DNA of 64,000 nucleotides, from the NCBI GenBank assembly GCA_964446385.1, contig CAYUOH010000004.1:1-64000 (forward strand), written 5' to 3'. Position numbers and translations under genes: made by a program. This document shows positions 43,912 through 52,541 of the stretch, piece by piece. A model generated the notes under the pieces. That model ran no database searches, was not told the DNA's origin, and saw nothing but the letters and a program-made list of their open reading frames with translations. Position 1 is the stretch's first letter. Each line of letters opens with the position of its first letter. The stretch comes from CAYSRC01 sp964446385. Lineage in GTDB: Bacteria; Bacillota; Clostridia; Oscillospirales; Ruminococcaceae.

Positions 43912-44331
43912 ATGAAAATCTTTCATCAGCTTGCTTTTGACGGAACAGCTTCCAAGGCCCTTAGGCTGTATCAAAAGGCATTCGGATGTACAGTAAAAAC
44001 AATGGTTTTGTACCGTGACGCGGTTGAACAGGGGTGGGAAAAGCCCAATGAGAATTTAAACGATAGAATATATCATTCTGAAATAATGTTCGGGGATTAT
44101 GAGCTGAGAATGACTGACTTTGATAACGCTGAAAACACAGCTCTGACACAAAAGATTACGATTAATGTAGGATTTGATTCAGAAGAAGAAGTCAGAAAGA
44201 CTTTCTCCATATTATCCGAAGAAGGCACTGTTATCAGAGAACTTACATACCCGCCGTATATGGTGATAATCGGTAAAGTCAGAGATAAATTCGGCATAAG
44301 CTGGAATCTGATGTGTGATTATCAAAGCTGA
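43912..44331 (+). CDS. VOC-family protein (PhnB/glyoxalase-like)
   Basis: A 139-residue vicinal-oxygen-chelate domain of the PhnB/3-demethylubiquinone-methyltransferase type. HQLAFDGTASKALRLYQKAF opens the first betaalphabeta-beta-beta unit, HSEIMFGDYELRMTD follows, and KVRDKFGISWNLMCD closes the second. Such proteins bind small ligands; many are hypothetical antibiotic-resistance or detoxification enzymes. GTGAGGG is the ribosome site. It starts a run of small plus-strand genes. Confidence 0.88.
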   Translation: MKIFHQLAFDGTASKALRLYQKAFGCTVKTMVLYRDAVEQGWEKPNENLNDRIYHSEIMFGDYELRMTDFDNAENTALTQKITINVGFDSEEEVRKTFSILSEEGTVIRELTYPPYMVIIGKVRDKFGISWNLMCDYQS

Positions 44332-44346
44332 GAAATGGGAAACCTG

Positions 44347-44814
44347 ATGAAAATAGAAAGTGAACGTCTTATTTTCTATCCTATTGAAAATGATGAAACG
44401 CTAAAACTGATAGAAAACGAAAAAGACCCGGAAATGAAACAGGCATATTCCGAAATGCTTCAGGGTTGTATTGAGCACCCGGGAAACCGTATCTGGTATA
44501 CGGTATGGTATATGGAACTGAGAAGCGAGCCCGGTACCGTAATAGGAGATTTTTGTTTCAAGGGCTTGAATGAAAACAGCATGGTGGAAATCGGTTACGG
44601 ATTACGGGACGGATATTGCGGCCACGGATATATGACTGAAGCAGTAAAAAAAATATCCGAATGGGCTCTTCATCAAAAAGGAGTAACAAAAGTGGAAGCT
44701 GAAACCGAACCTGACAACACAGCTTCACAGAATGTACTTATAAAAGCCGGGTATTTCCCTTCCGGAATTATCGGAGAAGAAGGTCCGCGTTATGTCTTCC
44801 AAAAAACAGATTGA
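44347..44814 (+). CDS. GNAT acetyltransferase (RimJ/RimL type)
   Basis: A 155-residue acetyltransferase of the RimJ/RimL subgroup. It begins IESERLIFYPI and has motif A as RDGYCGHGYMTEAVKKIS. A C-terminal NTASQNVLIKAGYFP supplies the last strand. The start is taken at ATG 44347 because family members begin near the ERL motif; an in-frame ATG at 44335 adds four residues. It follows the VOC gene closely. Confidence 0.85.
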   Translation: MKIESERLIFYPIENDETLKLIENEKDPEMKQAYSEMLQGCIEHPGNRIWYTVWYMELRSEPGTVIGDFCFKGLNENSMVEIGYGLRDGYCGHGYMTEAVKKISEWALHQKGVTKVEAETEPDNTASQNVLIKAGYFPSGIIGEEGPRYVFQKTD

Positions 44815-44867
44815 TATGAACGAAGAATAAATGTAGTACAAGTTATTATATAAATTTGAGGCATTCA

Positions 44868-45389
44868 ATGAACAAAATATTTACCGAAAGACTTGTTTTA
44901 AGACCTTTCGCGGAAAGCGATTATGATGATATTTTCGAATTCCTTAAGCAGCTGGAGAATAACGAATTTGAAGGATATCCGGGTATTACTTATGAAAATG
45001 GCAGAAAACATCTTGAATATCGTCTGAATACCGAGGATTTTTATGCAATAGAACTGAAAGAAAACGGAAAAATAATCGGGAATATATACTGCGGAAACAG
45101 AGATTTTGATGCTAAGGAAGTCGGATATATAATTAACAGTGATTATCAGAGAAAAGGATTCGCTCTTGAAGCACTGAATGCAGTAATTGATACTTCTTTT
45201 AATAATAGTACTCACAGAGTATATGCTGAATGCGATCCGCGAAATGAGTGTTCCTGGAAGCTTCTTGAAAAAGCCGGACTGGTACGTGAGGCTGAGTTCA
45301 GGAAAAATGTTTTTTTTCATCGTGATGAGAGCGGACGTCCGATCTGGAAAGATACCTATGTTTATGCGAAGCTTAACGACAATAATTAA
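44868..45389 (+). CDS. GNAT acetyltransferase (RimJ/RimL type)
   Basis: A 173-residue acetyltransferase. FTERLVLRPFAESDYDD is followed by motif A NSDYQRKGFALEALNAVI and the closing NECSWKLLEKAGLVREAEFRKNVFF, the RimJ/RimL-type pattern. GAGG is 6 bases before ATG 44868. A second acetyltransferase in a row suggests a local expansion rather than a duplicate of the preceding gene, to which it is only distantly similar. Confidence 0.88.
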   Translation: MNKIFTERLVLRPFAESDYDDIFEFLKQLENNEFEGYPGITYENGRKHLEYRLNTEDFYAIELKENGKIIGNIYCGNRDFDAKEVGYIINSDYQRKGFALEALNAVIDTSFNNSTHRVYAECDPRNECSWKLLEKAGLVREAEFRKNVFFHRDESGRPIWKDTYVYAKLNDNN

Positions 45390-45401
45390 AAGGATTATTT
45401 T

Positions 45402-46157
45402 ATGAATAACGAATACTATCAGACAATCTTTAAAAGAAAGTCTTTCCATGTGTTCAGAAATGTCGGTACCGAAACGATAAGAGAATCCGAACTTTCGGAT
45501 ATAAAGACCGCGTTCAACTCTTTTGAAAGTCTTTACCCTGATATCAGGACGTCAATCAGGATCCTTCCTTCTTCTGAACTGGGTGTTAAGAAAAACTCGG
45601 AGTACTGTATTCTTATTTACAGCGAAAAGAAGCCCAATTACCTGATGAATGCCGGATATATAGGAGAACAGCTTGATTTGTATCTTGTAAAAAATAATAT
45701 CGGCTCATTATGGTACGGAATAGGAAAACCTGATAAAACAGTTTACGACGGTCTCGAATATGTAATTATGTTCGTAATAAAAAAGGTTTCTGACGAAACA
45801 CTTTTCCGGAAAGATATGTTCAAAGCCGAAAGAAAGGAACAGGACATAATATGGTCCGGAGATACGCTGGGTATTGCAGAAATTGTTCGTTTTTCACCGA
45901 GTGCATGCAATTCTCAGCCATGGGTTGTTGAAAATATAAACGGAATTATCACGGTAACAAGATACAAAAAGCAGTCAAAAATCGGTATCATGACACCCAA
46001 AGTTGCGTTTTATTTCAACAGAATCGATATCGGTATTTTCCTGTGCATTCTTGAAATATGTTTGGCGGAAAAGAATATCTCAACTTCACGCGAATTGTTC
46101 ATTGATGAAAAAGACTCGGAATATTCCCCTGTCGCAAAATATACTGTTATTCAGTAA
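45402..46157 (+). CDS. nitroreductase-family protein
   Basis: A 251-residue FMN-binding-type protein. The N-terminal YYQTIFKRKSFHVF matches the arginine-rich flavin contact. The middle YIGEQLDLYLVKNNIGSLW is the classical substrate/flavin helix. FSPSACNSQPW in the second half is the signature of the two-domain TM-nitroreductase subgroup. It reduces nitro or quinone compounds in relatives; here the substrate is unknown. It follows the GNAT gene by 12 bases. Confidence 0.85.
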   Translation: MNNEYYQTIFKRKSFHVFRNVGTETIRESELSDIKTAFNSFESLYPDIRTSIRILPSSELGVKKNSEYCILIYSEKKPNYLMNAGYIGEQLDLYLVKNNIGSLWYGIGKPDKTVYDGLEYVIMFVIKKVSDETLFRKDMFKAERKEQDIIWSGDTLGIAEIVRFSPSACNSQPWVVENINGIITVTRYKKQSKIGIMTPKVAFYFNRIDIGIFLCILEICLAEKNISTSRELFIDEKDSEYSPVAKYTVIQ

Positions 46158-46187
46158 TTCTATAATTTAAACCTATTGAGGTATTAT

Positions 46188-46859
46188 ATGACTAAAGGTA
46201 AAAAATGTCTTATTACGGGAGTGTTCCTGATGGCATTGTTTATTCTGCTTACAGTCCTTGTTCAGACTGTTGATGTGCGCCCTGCCGGAGTCAACGGTAC
46301 ACATATCGGGTTTGCAGGCTTTAACGGCTGGTTTCATCAGATTACCAATGTAAATATGACGGTATATGCGATAACCGACTGGCTAGGACTGGTTCCGATA
46401 GCGGTCTGTTTATTCTTCGGTATTATAGGATTGATTCAGTTGATAAACAGAAAAAGTTTGCTAAAAATTGACCGCGATATTCTTTATCTGGGAATATACT
46501 ATGTAATCGTAATAATAGGATATCTTGTCTTTGAAATGATACCGATTAATTACCGACCGGTTTTGATTGATGGGAAAATGGAAGCGTCCTATCCGTCGTC
46601 AACAACTCTACTTGTTCTCAGTGTGATGCCTACTCTTATTTTTCAGGCAAAAAGAAGAGTAAAAAAAGAATTCCTGAGGTTGACAACCGTTTTTGTTACT
46701 GTTATATTCACAGCTTTTATGATAATCGGCCGAATGACTTGCGGAGTACACTGGTTTACGGATATTTTAGGAGCTGTTTTATTGAGCGGAGGCATATTTT
46801 CATCATACAAAGCCGCAGTGTATTCATATTATGATAATAACAGAGGTGTAATATTTTGA
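46188..46859 (+). CDS. PAP2-family phosphatase
   Basis: A 223-residue membrane protein with five to six hydrophobic segments and the PAP2 acid-phosphatase pattern spread over the second half: the SYPSSTTLLVLSVMPT core and GRMTCGVHWFTDILGA, whose His pair would act in catalysis. The Lys-Arg motif of typical PAP2 is weak. Relatives dephosphorylate lipid or undecaprenyl phosphates. ATG 46188 has GAGGT 5 bases upstream. Its stop overlaps the TTG start of the next gene. Confidence 0.85.
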   Translation: MTKGKKCLITGVFLMALFILLTVLVQTVDVRPAGVNGTHIGFAGFNGWFHQITNVNMTVYAITDWLGLVPIAVCLFFGIIGLIQLINRKSLLKIDRDILYLGIYYVIVIIGYLVFEMIPINYRPVLIDGKMEASYPSSTTLLVLSVMPTLIFQAKRRVKKEFLRLTTVFVTVIFTAFMIIGRMTCGVHWFTDILGAVLLSGGIFSSYKAAVYSYYDNNRGVIF

Positions 46860-47089
46860 GTTTGTTGATTAAGGATACTACAAAAGAAGAACGTGAATCT
46901 ATTGTTGCGGAGTCACTTGGAAATTTAAACGGCGGATGTGACGGATGTTCAGCCGGATTAGCGGAAATGTATCAGGACTACATTGACGGAGAAAAAGAGC
47001 TTCGGGATATTAATGTGGAGTTCAGGTGCGGATATATTTCCGGGAATGATGTTCCGGTATGTAGCAGCTGCGAGTATTCGCAGGAATAA
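46856..47089 (+). CDS. small Cys-rich protein, TTG start
   Basis: A 77-residue protein without recognised family. Cysteines form CDGCSAG near residue 28-34 and CSSC at 69-72 plus one in FRCGY, a possible metal or disulfide site. There is no signal peptide. The TTG start is supported by AGAGGTG 6 bases upstream and by the 4-base overlap with the PAP2 stop; no in-frame ATG gives a comparable product. It is well conserved in texture with the host codon use. Confidence 0.65.
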   Translation: MSLLIKDTTKEERESIVAESLGNLNGGCDGCSAGLAEMYQDYIDGEKELRDINVEFRCGYISGNDVPVCSSCEYSQE

Positions 47090-47124
47090 TTTGCGTTGAT
47101 TCTGTGAAAATATAGATTTGAATA

Positions 47125-47619
47125 ATGATGACAGACTATTCACATATAAAGAGAAATTTCGGTCCTGTATTTTATGAAAACTCGAAAATCCTTATTTTGG
47201 GAAGCTTCCCTTCGGTAAAATCAAGGGAGGTTGGTTTTTATTACGGACATCCTCAAAACAGATTCTGGCATTTGATGGGAAGAATTCTTGAATGTGAAAT
47301 ACCTTCTGATATCGAAAGCCGCAAAGGATTGATGCTAAAAACCGGGATTGCCCTTTGGGATACTGTTGAGGAATGCGATATCATCGGGTCCGGTGACAGA
47401 AGTATAATAAATGTCGTACCTGTCGATATAATGAGATTATTAAGCAATGCATCTGTCCGCGAAATATTCTGCAACGGAAATACGTCGTATAATCTTTTCA
47501 TAAAGCATCTCCATCCTGTGTGCGACCGAATTCCGGTGAAGCTTCCTTCGACCAGCTCCGCAAACGCCTCCTGGACAATTGAACGGCTTTATGAATCGTG
47601 GAAAATAATTAAACTATAA
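47125..47619 (+). CDS. DNA-deoxyinosine glycosylase (uracil-DNA-glycosylase family)
   Basis: A 164-residue member of the uracil-DNA-glycosylase superfamily, of the TIGR04274 deoxyinosine glycosylase type. The active-site stretch is LILGSFPSVKSREVGFYYGHPQNRFW near residues 24-49. LPSTSSANA near the C-terminus is the DNA-binding Ser/Pro loop. It excises hypoxanthine or other deaminated bases. Two adjacent Met codons start the frame (47125 or 47128). A terminator follows 17 bases after its stop. Confidence 0.88.
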   Translation: MMTDYSHIKRNFGPVFYENSKILILGSFPSVKSREVGFYYGHPQNRFWHLMGRILECEIPSDIESRKGLMLKTGIALWDTVEECDIIGSGDRSIINVVPVDIMRLLSNASVREIFCNGNTSYNLFIKHLHPVCDRIPVKLPSTSSANASWTIERLYESWKIIKL

Positions 47620-47635
47620 TTTTCTCCAAACTGTT

Positions 47636-47676
47636 AAAACACACCGCATTTATTGTGCGGCGTGTTTTTACTTTTT
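47636..47676 (+). terminator. intrinsic terminator after deoxyinosine glycosylase
   Basis: AAAACAC.CCGCA (47636-47648) pairs with TGCGG.GTGTTTT (47656-47668), with one A-C mismatch and a 7-base loop, then TTTACTTTTT. It closes the 43912-47619 run. An open frame of 71 codons across it has no gene-like features. Confidence 0.7.
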
Positions 47677-47925
47677 CCCCCATTTCAACAGTTTTGAACT
47701 CGGTAATCTTTGGTGTCTGCTGTTTGGAAACAGAAAAATTCAGAACGACATGTTCGAATTATGTTTTTATTTCTTTTTCGGTAATCCTGCTGATGATTTG
47801 CGTGAATCTTTTCATCTCCCCTGCTATAATTTCAAAGTCTGATATCTCTTCAATAATGTTTCTTTATTAATCATCATGAATTTTGTATTATAGTATTAAT
47901 TAATATATTTTTGGAGGTTTTATTT
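47677..47925. other. 249-base spacer, no gene supported
   Basis: No gene is supported here. The 3' part has A/T-rich promoter-like sequence (TTTATT-17-TATTAT ending at about 47890) before the tautomerase ribosome site. Confidence 0.4.
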
Positions 47926-48153
47926 ATGCCGCACGTTGTTGTCAAATGTATTGAAGGAAAAACGGAAGAACAAAAAGCCGAACTAGCAGAAAAAATTGCA
48001 CAGGCAATTTTCGAAACATTCGGGAACAATACCTCAGCTGTTTCAGTCGCAATAAAAGATATAAAGCGTGAAGAGTGGAAATCAGAGGTCTGGGATAAGG
48101 AAATAGCACCTGAAATGGAAAGCCTTTATAAAAAACCTGGTTATTCTTTATAA
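47926..48153 (+). CDS. 4-oxalocrotonate tautomerase-family enzyme
   Basis: A 75-residue tautomerase. After removal of Met the N-terminal Pro would be the catalytic base, as in all members. PHVVVKCIEGKTEEQKAELAEKIAQAI is the typical beta-alpha start and VAIKDIKREEW follows. ATG 47926 has TTGGAGGT upstream; an in-frame TTG at 47911 would hide the terminal Pro and is rejected. The native substrate is unknown. Confidence 0.9.
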   Translation: MPHVVVKCIEGKTEEQKAELAEKIAQAIFETFGNNTSAVSVAIKDIKREEWKSEVWDKEIAPEMESLYKKPGYSL

Positions 48154-48353
48154 TATAAATAATAATCATATTGAACCGGGGTAAAATATACTAATTAACG
48201 ACATTGCATTTCATTTTGATGACATATTGAAAACAGTTATTAAATATCTTTTGCCTTTGTGCAATACGATTAGGGTTCAATTGTATTTCGTATTTCAGCG
48301 TGATAAAATGTTTTAAATGATTATTACTGAATAGTAAATGGAGGCGAAGCATT
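48154..48353. other. 200-base spacer upstream of esterase pair
   Basis: No gene. It contains a promoter at 48281-48309 and the A/T-rich leader of the esterase pair. I see no other structure. Confidence 0.5.
48281..48309 (+). promoter_or_regulatory. promoter of the esterase pair
   Basis: TTGTAT (48281-48286), 17 bases, TAAAAT (48304-48309), 44 bases before the first esterase ATG. A GGAGG site precedes that ATG. Confidence 0.5.
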
Positions 48354-49169
48354 ATGGCAACACTTCAAATGAACATTTTGTCCACTACGCTTGGTATGCA
48401 GACCAATTTCTCTGTATTTTTGCCTAGTTACGTACCGGCAAAAGAAAACGCCTGCGTAGCGGACTACAACACTCTGTATCCGCAGGGGGTTAAATTTAAA
48501 ACCCTCTGGCTACTTGGAACCGAATTCGGAGACGATCAGGAGCTGCTCACAAATACCGCTATTGCCCGGTATGCCCAAAAACACAACCTGGCGGTTGTAA
48601 TGCCCTGTACTAACAACAAGCTTTATTCCGAAGACCCGAAAGGGCAGAAGTTCCTTCACCATATAACCGAGGAGCTCTGGACAATCAGCCACGGTTCACT
48701 TGCTCTTTCTGAAAAACGCGAAGACAACTTTATCGGTGGAGTGTCCATCGGTGCCTATGCAGCTCTCAAAGCCGCGCTTCGCAACCCGGGAAAATACAGC
48801 AAAGTTCTGATGTTCGGCGGTGCTTTTGAAGAAAATATAGCAGGTACATATTTTGCCGATCTTAATAAAGCCATTGCCGAAACCGGATCATCAATTCATG
48901 TCGGCCTTGATGATGCTTTGCCCGATGACGCAGAAGTTGTCAGCCTCGCAAAAGAACTGATTGCATTCAGAAATCCGCAGCCAGAGATTTCCATATCATG
49001 GCGTGAGAATGACGAGTTTGCTCCTTATGCACAGCGTGCTGCGGAAAACCTCGACAAACTCGGATTTAACCTTCGTCAGAATGTCTATGGTCCTCAATAT
49101 GATGACCTTTGGGATTTCTGTGATCTTGCTCTCAGAACCGAGCTCGACGAGTTTATTTGCAAAGAATAA
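48354..49169 (+). CDS. esterase-like alpha/beta hydrolase, catalytic His lost
   Basis: A 271-residue protein of the esterase-D/FrmB-type alpha/beta hydrolase family, paralogous to the next gene. The nucleophile elbow GGVSIG (Ser131) is intact. But the histidine site reads YDDLWDFCD where the neighbour has FRHEWDFWE, and the oxyanion stretch LLGTEFGDD replaces LMHGGSGDD. The acid residue region is also altered. It is therefore probably weakly active or a binding partner. It is 13 bases upstream of the active paralogue, in the same operon. Confidence 0.85.
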   Translation: MATLQMNILSTTLGMQTNFSVFLPSYVPAKENACVADYNTLYPQGVKFKTLWLLGTEFGDDQELLTNTAIARYAQKHNLAVVMPCTNNKLYSEDPKGQKFLHHITEELWTISHGSLALSEKREDNFIGGVSIGAYAALKAALRNPGKYSKVLMFGGAFEENIAGTYFADLNKAIAETGSSIHVGLDDALPDDAEVVSLAKELIAFRNPQPEISISWRENDEFAPYAQRAAENLDKLGFNLRQNVYGPQYDDLWDFCDLALRTELDEFICKE

Positions 49170-49182
49170 CGGAGGTGTTATT

Positions 49183-50061
49183 ATGGCAGTAATGAGATTG
49201 AATTTCTACTCACGTGAACTTGGAATGGCGACAAACGTAACCGCTGTACTTCCAAGCTTTGACCAGAATTTCGATGTAGGTTTTCCTCTTGAGGATATAT
49301 ATGCACCCAAAAAGAAATTCCCCGTTCTCTGGCTGATGCACGGAGGCAGTGGCGATGATGCCGATTATCTTAACTGGACAAATGTAGCCCGATATTGTGT
49401 CGAGTACAACTGTGCGGTAGTATGCCCTGCAGATTACAATGCCGGTTATTCGGATTATCCGCGCGGCGGTAAATATTATAAATATATCACTCAGGAACTC
49501 CGCAGCTTTATTTTCTCCCGTTTTCCAAATCTTTCCGACAAACGTGAAGACAACTTTGTAGGAGGCCTTTCGATGGGAAGCGGCGGCGCAATGAAAATTG
49601 CCCTCGACTGCTGCGATCAGTATTCATACGCACTAATTATGTCCGGCGGCATTCCTCCCAAAAGCAACGGAACCGGTCAGGCAACACAGGGCCATTCCCT
49701 TTTCCGCGAAAGAATGATTGCTGCAGGTTGGGCTATGCCCAAACAACCAAGGGATGTAGTACGGCCTGATACGCATGAAATGATAGAGTCAAAAATTGCC
49801 TCCGGAGCTAATCTTCCGACATTTATTATGTGTTGCGGAGACAAGGATCCTATTGCCTATACATCCTGCAAATACGGTACACAATATCTTAAAGAGCTTG
49901 GCTGTGATGTAATCAGCTTCACGCTGCCTGATTTCCGCCACGAGTGGGATTTCTGGGAGATTTGTCTCAGAAAAGCTTTTTCAGAGTGGCTTCCTGTCCA
50001 GAGAAAGGTTACTTCCGAGCTCCTTGCAGGCACCTGGAACGCTGATCCCGTAAAAGAATAA
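49183..50061 (+). CDS. esterase-D/FrmB-type alpha/beta hydrolase
   Basis: A 292-residue serine esterase. LMHGGSGDD supplies the oxyanion hole, GGLSMG holds Ser130, CGDKDP gives the acid (Asp220 or Asp222), and FRHEWDFW gives His253, so the triad is complete. The family includes S-formylglutathione hydrolases and acetyl-xylan-type esterases; the substrate is not clear here. ACGGAGGTG lies 6 bases before ATG 49183; upstream in-frame codons inside the first gene are rejected. A strong terminator follows. Confidence 0.9.
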   Translation: MAVMRLNFYSRELGMATNVTAVLPSFDQNFDVGFPLEDIYAPKKKFPVLWLMHGGSGDDADYLNWTNVARYCVEYNCAVVCPADYNAGYSDYPRGGKYYKYITQELRSFIFSRFPNLSDKREDNFVGGLSMGSGGAMKIALDCCDQYSYALIMSGGIPPKSNGTGQATQGHSLFRERMIAAGWAMPKQPRDVVRPDTHEMIESKIASGANLPTFIMCCGDKDPIAYTSCKYGTQYLKELGCDVISFTLPDFRHEWDFWEICLRKAFSEWLPVQRKVTSELLAGTWNADPVKE

Positions 50062-50091
50062 AAACACATACCTGCACATTTATGTCCTGTA

Positions 50092-50135
50092 CCTGCCATG
50101 ATGATACTTATGTTCGTCATGGCAGGATTATTTTT
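50092..50135 (+). terminator. terminator of the esterase pair
   Basis: CCTGCCATGA (50092-50101) and TCATGGCAGG (50117-50126) form a perfect 10-bp stem with a 15-base loop, then ATTATTTTT. Confidence 0.85.
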
Positions 50136-50231
50136 AAATGTTTCTGCATTTCTTATCCGGAGGCATACAGACGGGAGGCTCATACAAATTTAGACATCAG
50201 TACTTCCTGAGAAAAGGAGGATTGATTATCA

Positions 50232-51353
50232 ATGAATACAATATCTGAATATTTAAAATGGCGCGGGGATATTACTTTTGAGCAGGTTCCTTTCAATGAG
50301 GTTGACGCATATATTTTTGCGAAAATCGGATCACCGGACCTGACCGGTATCGTTTCTCCGGATAAAAACGGAATACTGTTAAAGAATGCTTATAATCAAT
50401 ATTACGGACGCAAAGACATCAATCCTGATTATATGGGACGCTTTAATAGTCCGGTTTTAAGTAAAAATCTGAGACGGCTTATCCGTACCGAACGTTTCGG
50501 TAATCTGGTCCTATCAGACTTCATCAGCATAGTTGACAGTTCACTGCTCGAACAGATATCAGCGCTTACCGTTACTTTACCCGACGAAACTGTACTGGTT
50601 ACCTTCAGGGGAACAGATGATACAATAGTAGGATGGAAAGAAAGCGTTCTTATGGCCTTCAGCAACACCATTACGGCCCAGCAGGACGCGCTTGAATATC
50701 TAAACCGTGTCGCAGATACCCATCCCGGCCCTCTTGTAATTATTGGACATTCAAAAGGAGGAAATCTATCAGTTTATTCTTCAGTCAACGCTCCTAAACA
50801 AGTCAGAGACCGTATTGTGAAGATTTATAATTTTGACGGTCCCGGTTTTTATGAGGAATTCTGGAATCAGCCTGCAGCTGTTGAAATAAAAGATCGTATA
50901 CTGAATTATATGTCACAGTACGCTATGGTCGGTACCCTTCTTTATAATTCGGGTATTACAATAATATGCAGTAGCTACCGCCCAGGAGTATACGCTCATG
51001 AGGCAATGTTCTGGGAAGTTATGGGACCACAGTTTATACACGAAAAAAGCTCCGGTGCATTCAGCAGAACATACGGTCAGATTATGAACACCAAAGTTGC
51101 AAATATGACTTATGAAGAAAAAGTACAGTTGATTAATGACCTGTTCGGTATATTAACATCTACAGGTGCCGAAACAATTACCGATCTTTCTCACCTTTCC
51201 GCTGAACAGAGATATCGTATTCTAAAGAAAATGAACAGTACCGAAAGTATCAGAAGATTCGGTAAAGACCTGATTGATCTTCTGTTCCCGGAAAAAAGCA
51301 AGATAAACGCTATTATAAAAAGATTCAGACACAATGATGAGAATCAGGAGTAA
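50232..51353 (+). CDS. DUF2974-family (Mbeg1-like) lipase-fold protein
   Basis: A 373-residue alpha/beta hydrolase-fold protein of DUF2974/Mbeg1-like type. The nucleophile elbow is IIGHSKGGN (Ser near residue 174), preceded by VLVTFRGTDDTIVGW, as in cytosolic lipase-like proteins. No signal peptide is present. Physiological substrate unknown. AAAAGGAGG lies 11 bases upstream. It is followed at once by a very strong bidirectional terminator. Confidence 0.88.
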   Translation: MNTISEYLKWRGDITFEQVPFNEVDAYIFAKIGSPDLTGIVSPDKNGILLKNAYNQYYGRKDINPDYMGRFNSPVLSKNLRRLIRTERFGNLVLSDFISIVDSSLLEQISALTVTLPDETVLVTFRGTDDTIVGWKESVLMAFSNTITAQQDALEYLNRVADTHPGPLVIIGHSKGGNLSVYSSVNAPKQVRDRIVKIYNFDGPGFYEEFWNQPAAVEIKDRILNYMSQYAMVGTLLYNSGITIICSSYRPGVYAHEAMFWEVMGPQFIHEKSSGAFSRTYGQIMNTKVANMTYEEKVQLINDLFGILTSTGAETITDLSHLSAEQRYRILKKMNSTESIRRFGKDLIDLLFPEKSKINAIIKRFRHNDENQE

Positions 51354-51360
51354 CCTCCGC

Positions 51361-51400
51361 AAAAAAAGTCTGCGGTTCTATCAGACCGCAGACTTTTTTT
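51361..51400. terminator. bidirectional terminator between DUF2974 and galM
   Basis: A perfect 16-bp inverted repeat: seven As, then GTCTGCGGT (51361-51376), pairs with ACCGCAGAC and seven Ts (51385-51400) around an 8-base loop. It serves both the plus-strand lipase gene and the convergent galM. Confidence 0.93.
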
Positions 51401-51413
51401 ATTATACCGGATG

Positions 51414-52451
51414 TTATTCTGCAACTGTGTCAAAAGCATACACTGTTGTGGAATGCATTGTCTCGCCGGCTCTGAAAACAGGGCTCTGGTAGCCTTCGCA
51501 GTTTACAGCATTGGGAACGAACTGTGTCTCAAGGCAGAAAGAGGTAAAACCGTCAAGAATTTTACCATATTTGTTGGGAGCGGGACCGAAAGCAGCAGAA
51601 GGAGTGAATAGTGTAAGACCCTCGGCATCGCTAAATACGCGCATTCTTCTTCCGCTTGTGGGGCAGACAGCCTCAGCAATCTGGCGGAATCCGTCATCAG
51701 GCATTACGAAGAAATCATCATATCCAATTCTGCCTTCGGGGAAGAAGCCGATAGTATCACTTGCAAACCCTTCGGCAAAGGTCATTCCCTTGGAGAAATC
51801 CATCGGTGTACCGGCAACAAGTGCTTTGCGTCCGTCGGGCATGCCGATATCAGACTTTGGCGCATAGTTTTCGGTGAAGAGTTTCAGCCGAGTGTCAAGA
51901 ATTTCATTAGGATAATCAAGATTGAAATATGCGTGGTTTGTCGGGCAAATAACCGTGGAACCGTGAGCGGTTATGGAATAATCTATGGTAAGAGAATGAT
52001 TATCGCTGAAAGTATAGGTTATATCGGTATCGCATTCGCACTCCCAGCCGTCCTCACCTGTGTCGAGAAGATTAAGCGTGACGCAGTCATCACCGGGCAC
52101 AACGTCAAAAATCTGATTGGCATAATTTCCTTTGTTGCCGTGGAGATGATGGGGACCTCTGGCAATCTTAAGCTGATATTCTTTGCCGTCGATTGTGAAT
52201 TTGCCGTAGGCGATGCGGTTGGCGGCACGTCCCATAACGGAGGCAGACCTGCTCATAAAACCGGGAACCTGACCTTCGTCAGGACCAAGAACTACGTCAC
52301 CGAGATTGCCGTTGCGATCCTTAACTAAAAGAGCCTGGATAATGGCGCCGTAGTTCAGGATAACAGCATATTCACCCCAACGGTTTGTGATTTTGTAGGC
52401 GGTGATTTTGCGGCCGTCTTCAAGATCAGCAAAATGATAAGAAGTAACCAT
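51414..52451 (-). CDS. galM: aldose 1-epimerase
   Basis: A 345-residue galactose mutarotase. NRIAYGKFTIDGKEYQL, then GPHHLHGN and TNHAYFNL with the catalytic His, and the C-terminal ETQFVPNA with the catalytic Glu are all present. It interconverts alpha and beta anomers of galactose and other aldoses. It is the only minus-strand gene between 32815 and 57209 apart from the recombinase remnant. Its predicted promoter overlaps an inverted repeat. Confidence 0.95.
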   Translation of the reverse strand: MVTSYHFADLEDGRKITAYKITNRWGEYAVILNYGAIIQALLVKDRNGNLGDVVLGPDEGQVPGFMSRSASVMGRAANRIAYGKFTIDGKEYQLKIARGPHHLHGNKGNYANQIFDVVPGDDCVTLNLLDTGEDGWECECDTDITYTFSDNHSLTIDYSITAHGSTVICPTNHAYFNLDYPNEILDTRLKLFTENYAPKSDIGMPDGRKALVAGTPMDFSKGMTFAEGFASDTIGFFPEGRIGYDDFFVMPDDGFRQIAEAVCPTSGRRMRVFSDAEGLTLFTPSAAFGPAPNKYGKILDGFTSFCLETQFVPNAVNCEGYQSPVFRAGETMHSTTVYAFDTVAE

Positions 52452-52485
52452 AAAATGAACCTCTCTTGATTTTTATATTATTTTC

Positions 52486-52541
52486 ATTTTAGCATGTTAC
52501 ACAAAAAATGAAAAGCGCTATATATGAGTTTGTTGCGCTTT
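52486..52541 (-). promoter_or_regulatory. possible galM promoter with overlapping inverted repeat
   Basis: Minus-strand TTTTCA (52509-52514), 17 bases, TAAAAT (52486-52491). An inverted repeat AAAGCGC (52512-52518) / GCGCTTT (52535-52541) with a 16-base centre overlaps the -35. It could be an operator, but nothing in the window names the regulator. Confidence 0.35.

Noticed and set aside
47655..47870. Open frame of 71 codons between the deoxyinosine glycosylase and tautomerase genes
   Set aside because: It begins inside the terminator stem, has no ribosome site and its product has no gene-like pattern.
48961..49182. Upstream extension of the second esterase
   Set aside because: It would overlap the first esterase in another frame; ATG 49183 with ACGGAGGTG fits the family start.
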